Part shown: positions 1 through 4,810 of the stretch, one piece after another
How positions within the stretch are numbered: the stretch's first letter is position 1
Layout of the letters: every line of letters begins with the position of its first letter
DNA from: Chromatocurvus sp046260215
Lineage (GTDB): Bacteria > Pseudomonadota > Gammaproteobacteria > Pseudomonadales > Halieaceae
Reading direction: 5' to 3'
NCBI GenBank assembly: GCA_046260215.1
Contig: JBHEPQ010000139.1
Span: 1 to 7,874 of the forward strand
DNA: 7,874 bases
The notes under the pieces: model-generated
What the model was told of the DNA's origin: nothing
What the model saw: the letters and a program-made list of their open reading frames with translations, nothing else
Databases searched by the model: none
Translations under genes and position numbers: made by a program

Positions 1-711
1 GAACTGGTCGAGCAGATCGTTGAAATCATCGAATACCTGTTCCAGAAACAGATTGTCGGTTTTGACGACAAAAACGGCGCAGGCGGCGCTGTCGCGGAAT
101 TCGCGTGTCATGACGTCGTAGCCGAACTTCATCTTGCTGTACAGCCCCGGGGTGTCTACCAGCACCGTACCCGACTCCCGCAGATTCTTTGCCGGCAGTT
201 CCACCTGGACGCGGCGGATGGCAGAGGGCAGGTGCGTGGCAGGATCAAATGTCTCGCCAAAATCATCCATCGCGCGGATGCGCTCTGACAACGTGCGATG
301 GCTCTGCTCCAGCAGGTGTTTCAACTCTTCGGGAGACTCCAGTTCTTCCCGTTTGCCGCTATAACGGAATACCGAATAGGACGGGGTTTCGCCGTACTTC
401 AGGTAGACCATACAGGGGTAAGCCGGCAGGCTGGTCACCTCGCTTACGTAGCCAGCGCTGATGGCGTTGATCAGAGTGGACTTGCCACTCTTTAACGGCC
501 CGAAGAGCAGAACATAGGCTTCCTGTCCCTGTACCTTGTTGATCAGGGCCTCCAGCCGATGAAAGATTTCGGAAAACGACGACGTGATGAGTGCCTGATC
601 GGATGCGCTCTCGACTGTCTCCATCTGGTCCACCGTGTCCCGAAGCAATTGGGACAGGGGGAACAGGGTTTCGCTGAACTCGGTGCAGAATTCGGATATC
701 TGGCTTTTCAT
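1..711 (-). CDS. Dynamin-family GTPase, N-terminal part (runs off the left edge)
   Basis: This frame is open from an ATG at 709-711 to the window edge and gives the first 237 residues. It reads as a bacterial dynamin-like large GTPase, a family that binds GTP and remodels or tethers membranes. Residues 1-62 are a helical lead-in. The P-loop GPLKSGKST lies at 71-79, followed by LINAI. The G3 motif DTPG is at 186-189, followed by LYSKMKFGYD. A hydrophobic strand, CAVFVVKTDN, follows at 211-220, where the next GTPase elements begin. The G4 motif and the helical stalk lie outside the window. There is no signal peptide or membrane segment in the visible part, so it is probably cytosolic and membrane-associating. 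One oddity is that the switch I stretch (about 93-103) reads TSLPAYPCMVY and lacks the Thr usually found in dynamin G2 motifs. It is transcribed divergently from the MFS gene and appears unrelated to the operons further right. The GTPase call is firm; the cellular role is not known. Confidence 0.88.
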   Translation of the reverse strand, partial: MKSQISEFCTEFSETLFPLSQLLRDTVDQMETVESASDQALITSSFSEIFHRLEALINKVQGQEAYVLLFGPLKSGKSTLINAISAGYVSEVTSLPAYPCMVYLKYGETPSYSVFRYSGKREELESPEELKHLLEQSHRTLSERIRAMDDFGETFDPATHLPSAIRRVQVELPAKNLRESGTVLVDTPGLYSKMKFGYDVMTREFRDSAACAVFVVKTDNLFLEQVFDDFNDLLDQF

Positions 712-749
712 AACAGGGCCCTGCCGGGTGGCGCTCCGAAAAAAAGAAG

Positions 750-778
750 TCGATACTGTCTCAGCAATCGCTGGACAA
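750..778 (-). promoter_or_regulatory. Candidate sigma70 promoter for the dynamin-like gene
   Basis: On the minus strand a TTGTCC -35-like box (plus-strand 773-778) is separated by 17 bp from a TATCGA -10-like box (750-755), about 40 bp upstream of the ATG at 711. Spacing is ideal. The -35 matches four of six consensus bases and the -10 only three, so this is a plausible but weak call. Confidence 0.25.
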
Positions 779-803
779 TTCAAACGGTAATACGCCCTAA
801 TCT

Positions 804-821
804 GCATCGCGTCGGCGATGC
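804..821. repeat. Perfect 7-bp inverted repeat (GCATCGC / GCGATGC, 4-nt loop)
   Basis: GCATCGC at 804-810 pairs perfectly with GCGATGC at 815-821 around the loop GTCG. It sits between the divergent dynamin-like and MFS genes. Neither strand has a following T-tract, so it is not a typical intrinsic terminator. It could be an operator or a small hairpin; nothing in the sequence decides between these. Confidence 0.4.
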
Positions 822-907
822 GTGGAGTTTGCCTGTCGCTGCCCGTCGGGACCGCCTTCGGCCTCTCCGTCGGCTGCACTTTTTGTCGGTGGGTGCGTAT
901 GTGGCAC

Positions 908-916
908 TGTTGTAAT
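908..916 (+). promoter_or_regulatory. Candidate extended -10 promoter for the MFS gene
   Basis: TGTTGTAAT at 908-916 fits the extended -10 pattern TGnTATAAT with one mismatch (TGTAAT hexamer). No good -35 lies at 16-18 bp spacing, which an extended -10 can tolerate. Transcription would start near 923, leaving a leader of about 47 nt before the chosen GTG start at 970. Confidence 0.3.
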
Positions 917-969
917 GCCCGCATCGCTTCAGGATGCAGGCAGGCGGAACTGCCATGGGGAGAGGTCGT

Positions 970-2250
970 GTGTTAATTGGCATGTTATCCAGAGTCTGGG
1001 CCCTGCTTCTCGGTATCCTGTTGATCATGCTGGGTAATGGCATGCATTTCACACTGATTGGTCTGCGCGGTGGAATCGAGGGTTTTTCGGCTGCGGAACT
1101 GGCGATTGTCACGTCGGGCTATTTCCTGGGTTTTTTGTCGGGGGCGCGGTTTAGCCCGTTGCTGATCCGCCGGGTGGGGCATGTGCGCGTCTTCGCGGCG
1201 CTGGGCAGTTTCATGTCGGCGGGCCTGATTGCCTTTCCACTGCTGACCGACCCCTGGTCCTGGACGCTACTGCGGGTGCTCGTTGGCTTCTGCATGTCGG
1301 GTATTTATGTAACCGCCGAGAGCTGGCTGAACAACGCGGCGACCAACCAGACGCGCGGCAAAGTATTGTCGGCCTACATGATGGCGCAGACCCTGGGCAT
1401 CATCGGTGCGCAGGGTCTGTTGACGCTTGGGGATGCCGGGACCTCGGTGCTTTTTATCTCTGCCTCAATCCTGGTTTCGGTTTCCTTCGCGCCTATTCTG
1501 CTGTCGGTCGCCCCCGCGCCTGCGGTTGAGGTGGCTCATCCGATGTCACTGCGCAGGTTGTTCTCCAGCTCGCCCCTGGGCACCGTCGGGATTTTCCTTT
1601 TGGGAAGCGTTTATGCGACCCAGTCGGGTATGGGGGCGGTGTTCGGTTCCCAGATAGGGCTTTCCGCGGCGCAGATTGCGCTGTTCGTAGCGATGTTGTT
1701 CGCCGGGGCGCTGTTGATGCAGTATCCCATTGGCTGGCTGTCGGACCAGATGGATCGGCGCAAGCTGATCTTCGGCGCAGCGTCGCTGGGCGCGTCGTCC
1801 TGCGCAATGGGCTGGGTCGCCAACGATGCGCTGTGGCCAGTTATGGCAGCGGCCTTTTTCGCCGGCGGCGTCACGACGCCTCTGTATGCTCTGTTTCTGG
1901 CGTATACCAACGATTTTCTGTCAGCCGAAGACATGCCGGCGGCCTCTGGCGGACTCGTGTTCACTTTCGGTCTGGGTGCCATTGCAGGGCCTCTGGCGAC
2001 CGGCTGGGCAATGCAGCGGCTCGACCCGTTCGCTTTCTGGCTGGTGCTTGGCGCCACCTTCGGTGGCATTGCGGTGTACGCGCTCTACCGTATGACGCAG
2101 CGCTCGGTCGTTCCGGCGCAGGATACCGAGAGCTACCTGGGCGTTCTGCCCACCACTTCGCCCGTGGCGGTTGAGGCGGCGGGGATCTGGGCCGCCGAGC
2201 AGGCCGAGGCTGAGCGCGCCGATGAGGAACAAATCGTAACAGCTACGTGA
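970..2250 (+). CDS. MFS transporter, YcaD-like group
   Basis: This is a 426-residue major facilitator superfamily protein with alternating hydrophobic segments compatible with 12 membrane helices, in the inner membrane. The N-terminal half resembles the YcaD-like group: LLLGILLIMLGNGMHF in helix 1 and a loop 2-3 motif of G58 through RRVGHVR (to about 73). The second half carries a textbook loop 8-9 motif A, GWLSDQMDRRK, at about 255-265. A hydrophilic Glu/Ala-rich tail of about 45 residues ends the protein. The substrate is unknown; the family is assigned to drug or metabolite efflux without firm evidence. I chose the GTG at 970 because GGAG at 959-962 stands 7 nt upstream. In-frame ATGs at 934 and 955 give longer products with poorer ribosome sites, and the ATG at 982 begins right before helix 1. 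The stop lies 11 bp from the tail of the convergent sulfotransferase gene, and I see no terminator hairpin in the gap. Confidence 0.9.
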   Translation: MLIGMLSRVWALLLGILLIMLGNGMHFTLIGLRGGIEGFSAAELAIVTSGYFLGFLSGARFSPLLIRRVGHVRVFAALGSFMSAGLIAFPLLTDPWSWTLLRVLVGFCMSGIYVTAESWLNNAATNQTRGKVLSAYMMAQTLGIIGAQGLLTLGDAGTSVLFISASILVSVSFAPILLSVAPAPAVEVAHPMSLRRLFSSSPLGTVGIFLLGSVYATQSGMGAVFGSQIGLSAAQIALFVAMLFAGALLMQYPIGWLSDQMDRRKLIFGAASLGASSCAMGWVANDALWPVMAAAFFAGGVTTPLYALFLAYTNDFLSAEDMPAASGGLVFTFGLGAIAGPLATGWAMQRLDPFAFWLVLGATFGGIAVYALYRMTQRSVVPAQDTESYLGVLPTTSPVAVEAAGIWAAEQAEAERADEEQIVTAT

Positions 2251-2261
2251 AGCCGCCCGCG

Positions 2262-3587
2262 TCAGCCGCACCTCAAAAACCGCTTCAGGTGGGTTGCGTA
2301 GGGTCGCCATCGCTCGATGGCCCCGGTGTGAATGGGTCTGCGGACCTGGGCATGGCTGGCGGTAAAGACGGGTCGTTCAAGTGCCTCCGGCTTCAGCGTG
2401 GCCGGGTCAAAGGGAATGCCGCAGGCAGCAAGCAGGGCGGGAATCTGTGTTTCGGGGTTGCGCGCCAGTGCCTCGTAGCTGATCTCCGTGAAAGGGGGAG
2501 GCAATACCGAACGCCAGTGTGCCATCAGGCTGGCGTGGCGCTTCAGGACGCCGACCATGTCATCCAGGCGGTGATACCAGGCCTCGTGGGCCGCGAAGTT
2601 GGCCGTGTAAAGTGACCAGGCCAGGGCGCGCGGGTCCCGACGACACTGCACGATCGGGGCATCGGGAAACAGGAGCCTCAGGAAGCCGGCGATCCGCGAA
2701 TTGGCCGGCAGCTTGTCCACGACCCAGCGGGCGTCCAGACCGCGCTCGAAAAGCCCGTCAAGATATTGTTCCCGGGCCCGCTCAAGTGCCTCTCGGACTG
2801 CTGCAAGACCGGGTGATGGCAGCGGGTCGGACGGCCCGAGGCCCAGTTGCTGGCGACAATCGCGCTCTACCTCGGGCCCCAGCGTCAGCTCGCCGCCTGC
2901 GCGGGCCTGCGGGTGGCTGGCGATAATCTGCTCAACCAGCGTGGTCCCCGAGCGCGGCAGGCCGATGACAAATACCGGCGTCAGGTCGATGCCGGAAGGA
3001 GGCAGGGGACTTTCGAACAACATGGGATGCCAGTTGGACAGATCGGCCTTCAGCTGGCGTTCGGCGTCCGTCGCGTCATGACAGATGCCACGCTCCGCCA
3101 GGGTCGCCCGGGCCAGCTCGTTGGCGGCCCGATAGTGCTCGAATGATGCATCTGTTTCGCCGGCCTGCTCCAGTAGGCGGCCCCGGGCGAAGCCGATATT
3201 GATGCGGTCCGCGGCGGCCAGTTCTCCGCCTTTGGGCGTGTCGGCAAGCGCGGCAATGCGAAGTCCCTGCGCGTCGTCGGCCCGCACGCCGCCCAGGTCC
3301 ACGAGGTTGTAAAGCGCTTCTCCCGATGTGGCGCAAAGCGTCAGCGCGCGGTGATATCGCTGTGCTGCCCTGTCTGACGCGCCGGCTGCCTTGGCCGCGT
3401 GGCCGGCTACCAGATGGGTGAAAGCCCGGTTGGCAAACCGCTCATCGAGCAGCGCCTGCAATGCCGAGAGCGCGTCCAGGTCCTGCTCTGCAAGCAGTGC
3501 GCGCGCCAGGCGCTCGTGAATGATCGCATCCCCGGGCTGCCGCGCTGCGGCCTGCTGCAGGGCCCGCCGGCGTCGACCTGCACTCAT
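2262..3587 (-). CDS. TPR-containing sulfotransferase
   Basis: This 441-residue cytoplasmic protein has a helical N-terminal half and a PAPS-dependent sulfotransferase domain of the Sulfotransfer_3/TPST-like type. TPR-like helix pairs cover roughly 5-165, for example DAIIHERLARALLAEQDLDA at 20-39 and DRAAQRYHRALTL at 72-84. The 5'-phosphosulfate loop is intact at 207-218 (VIGLPRSGTTLV), followed by EQIIASHP. DKLPAN lies at 291-296. The 3'-phosphate element CRRDPRALAWSLY lies at 315-327 with Arg316/317 and Ser325. The C-terminal VRRPIHTGAIERWRPY (415-430) is the usual tail motif of the family. It should therefore transfer sulfate from PAPS; the acceptor is unknown. Related proteins include tyrosine-protein sulfotransferases, and TPR repeats bind peptides, so a protein acceptor is plausible but inferred. 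Its ATG overlaps the stop of the upstream trigger-factor-like gene by 4 bp (ATGA), so the two are very likely translationally coupled. Confidence 0.9.
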   Translation of the reverse strand: MSAGRRRRALQQAAARQPGDAIIHERLARALLAEQDLDALSALQALLDERFANRAFTHLVAGHAAKAAGASDRAAQRYHRALTLCATSGEALYNLVDLGGVRADDAQGLRIAALADTPKGGELAAADRINIGFARGRLLEQAGETDASFEHYRAANELARATLAERGICHDATDAERQLKADLSNWHPMLFESPLPPSGIDLTPVFVIGLPRSGTTLVEQIIASHPQARAGGELTLGPEVERDCRQQLGLGPSDPLPSPGLAAVREALERAREQYLDGLFERGLDARWVVDKLPANSRIAGFLRLLFPDAPIVQCRRDPRALAWSLYTANFAAHEAWYHRLDDMVGVLKRHASLMAHWRSVLPPPFTEISYEALARNPETQIPALLAACGIPFDPATLKPEALERPVFTASHAQVRRPIHTGAIERWRPYATHLKRFLRCG

Positions 3588-4474
3588 GGGGCATTCGCAG
3601 CTTCACCGAGTACCCGCTCGCGCAGCTGGTCCGTGTTCACGACTTCTTCCGTGATGTTACAGCGCTCGAGGAGGAACGCCACGACACGTTCCTCCAATAA
3701 CGGCGACTGCAGTTCCGCGATTGCGCTGGGATGATCCAGATAGTAGTCGATGATCTCGTCCTGGTGCTCGGGATCGCGGTCGGCGACCTGCTCCACCAGC
3801 TGCTCGACCTCCGCCCGGGGTACCTCGATGTTATTACTGCGGGCAATCTCACTAAACAGCAAGGCGAGGCGAATCCGGCGCTCTGAAATCGCCGCCAGCT
3901 CCCTGTCCGTTGCCGGGTCTGGGTCTTCGCCCACGGCATCGCGGTAGCCGGCCAGCACCCTGGCGTGTTCGGCGACGACCCATTCCTGTGGTACTGCAAA
4001 TTCACACTGCTGTATCAATGCGTCGAATAGTTGACGTCTTACATGCTCCTGAGTGAGTTTTGCGCTTTCTTTATCGCCATCGCCTGCCTTCAGCCGCTGA
4101 ATGGGGGTACCTTTTATGTCTTTTATCTGAATCTCCGGCGTGACATCCACCGCCAGCACGAAAGTCTCTGGGGCCCCGGCGTCGATACTGATGGCGGGAC
4201 GCGCGCGCGGGGCCAGGCCGCGCTCGGCGATCAGCTTCCGGGTAACGTCTATCGCCAGCCGGTCAACGATGTTGTTGCGAAATCGCTTCCCGTGGTGGGT
4301 GCGCAGCACCGACAGCGGTGCGCGCCCGGGCCTGAAACCCGGCACCTGCAGTCGGGGCGTGGCATGGCGCAGTCTGGCATCGACGGTTTCGCGAACGCGC
4401 TCCGCATCCAGCTCAATGCGATACTCGTGCCGCAGACCGTCCACGTGCTCGGCGATAATTCTGGCGGGCTGCAT
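3584..4474 (-). CDS. Trigger-factor-like chaperone lacking the PPIase domain
   Basis: This 296-residue protein matches trigger factor at both ends. The N-terminal domain (about 1-115) contains GFRPGRAP at 46-53, the counterpart of the GFRxGKxP ribosome-docking signature, followed by LSVLRTHHGKRFRNNIVDRL. The C-terminal chaperone arm (about 140-285) has the family's LFDALIQQCEFAVPQEWV (149-166), RRIRLALLFSEIARSNNIEV (199-218) and DEIIDYYLDHPSAIAELQSP (239-258). Between them is only a linker of about 25 residues (KDIKGTPIQRLKAGDGDKES) where normal trigger factor carries an FKBP-type PPIase domain. The protein is about 135 residues shorter than E. coli Tig (432), as that loss predicts. It probably binds nascent chains at the ribosome without prolyl isomerisation. 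It is unlikely to be the housekeeping tig: it is not followed by clpP/clpX but by a sulfotransferase, with an ATGA overlap. The ATG at 4472-4474 has GGA 6 nt upstream. Confidence 0.85.
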   Translation of the reverse strand: MQPARIIAEHVDGLRHEYRIELDAERVRETVDARLRHATPRLQVPGFRPGRAPLSVLRTHHGKRFRNNIVDRLAIDVTRKLIAERGLAPRARPAISIDAGAPETFVLAVDVTPEIQIKDIKGTPIQRLKAGDGDKESAKLTQEHVRRQLFDALIQQCEFAVPQEWVVAEHARVLAGYRDAVGEDPDPATDRELAAISERRIRLALLFSEIARSNNIEVPRAEVEQLVEQVADRDPEHQDEIIDYYLDHPSAIAELQSPLLEERVVAFLLERCNITEEVVNTDQLRERVLGEAANAP

Positions 4475-4519
4475 GTGAGATCCGTAGGGTGGTCCAGTTG
4501 GCTCAGCAGTATAGCAGTG

Positions 4520-4537
4520 GTGGCGAATGTGGCGAAT
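4520..4537. repeat. Perfect 9-bp tandem duplication (GTGGCGAAT x2)
   Basis: GTGGCGAAT occurs twice with no gap, at 4520-4528 and 4529-4537, 46 bp upstream of the trigger-factor-like start codon. It lies in that gene's likely leader. It may be a slippage duplication or a tandem protein site; no further copy is visible nearby. Confidence 0.6.
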
Positions 4538-4554
4538 CAGGTATATGTAGGCGC

Positions 4555-4560
4555 ATAATA
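4555..4560 (-). promoter_or_regulatory. Candidate -10 box for the leftward operon
   Basis: Read on the minus strand, 4560-4555 is TATTAT, five of six matches to the sigma70 -10 consensus, in an AT-rich run about 80 bp upstream of the trigger-factor-like ATG. The hexamer 17 bp upstream (TAGGAC) is a poor -35, so this promoter may need an activator or may not be real. Confidence 0.25.
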
Positions 4561-4669
4561 AATTTGACTCGGCTCGCGTCCTACATTACCTTAGTTGGTT
4601 AACAGTCTTAAGAATAATAGTCGTTCCTTCTCGCACGAGTTGACGCAGCGGCGGCACGCGTTTGGGCCA

Positions 4670-4699
4670 TTGATTTGCAGTCACGAATTGCAATATAGC
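4670..4699 (+). promoter_or_regulatory. Candidate sigma70 promoter for the receptor operon
   Basis: TTGATT at 4670-4675 and TATAGC at 4694-4699 are 18 bp apart, each matching four of six consensus bases. Transcription would begin near 4706, giving a leader of about 105 nt. The palindrome ATTGCAAT (4687-4694) lies in the spacer and touches the -10 box, where a bound repressor would block polymerase. Confidence 0.35.
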
Positions 4700-4722
4700 C
4701 GGATCGCGTATTTTGAATTGCA
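4685..4722. repeat. Paired GAATTGCA direct repeats, possible operator
   Basis: GAATTGCA occurs exactly at 4685-4692 and 4715-4722, starts 30 bp apart, close to three helical turns, so both copies face the same side of the DNA. A near copy, GATTTGCA, is at 4672-4679. The first copy extends into the self-complementary ATTGCAAT (4687-4694). Position over and just after a candidate promoter suggests binding by a local regulator, but no regulator gene is in the window. Confidence 0.4.
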
Positions 4723-4734
4723 CAGTCTCTCAGG

Positions 4735-4754
4735 CGCGTCGTAGCAATGACGCG
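4735..4754. repeat. Small GC-rich inverted repeat in the receptor leader
   Basis: CGCGTC at 4735-4740 and GACGCG at 4749-4754 are perfectly complementary around an 8-nt loop. There is no T-tract, so it is not a standard terminator. It would fold in the 5' leader of the receptor mRNA about 55 nt before the start codon. The stem is only 6 bp and may be chance. Confidence 0.25.
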
Positions 4755-4810
4755 ACTGGATGGCGTGTGTCTATGTCTTTAATTTGCCCGCAATCGAGGA
4801 TACACACAGA

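Larger units (their letters stand above)
4475..4810. other. Shared divergent control region between two operons
   Basis: These 336 bp separate the leftward chaperone-sulfotransferase pair from the rightward receptor-hydrolase pair and hold no credible gene. The stretch is visibly more AT-rich than its surroundings, especially 4550-4620 and 4665-4725. It contains a 9-bp tandem repeat, two GAATTGCA repeats, a palindrome, a small hairpin and promoter-like boxes, listed separately. I see no clear Fur box despite the siderophore-type receptor downstream. Confidence 0.7.

Noticed and set aside
934..969. Longer MFS start codons at 934 and 955
   Set aside because: They are possible, but the added residues are hydrophilic filler before helix 1, and the best Shine-Dalgarno (GGAG at 959-962) serves the GTG at 970. 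Confidence in the exact start is moderate.
2251..2261. Bidirectional terminator between the convergent MFS and sulfotransferase genes
   Set aside because: The gap is 11 bp and I found no hairpin with T-tract spanning it or the adjoining gene ends.
4760..4810. Upstream in-frame ATG of the receptor adding 17 residues
   Set aside because: It lacks a good ribosome-binding site and adds a mixed stretch that does not improve the signal peptide, while the ATG at 4811 has GAGGA 10 nt upstream.
4475..4810. Fur box upstream of the siderophore-type receptor
   Set aside because: I looked for GATAATGAT-like triplicates and for a 19-bp palindrome and found none convincing.
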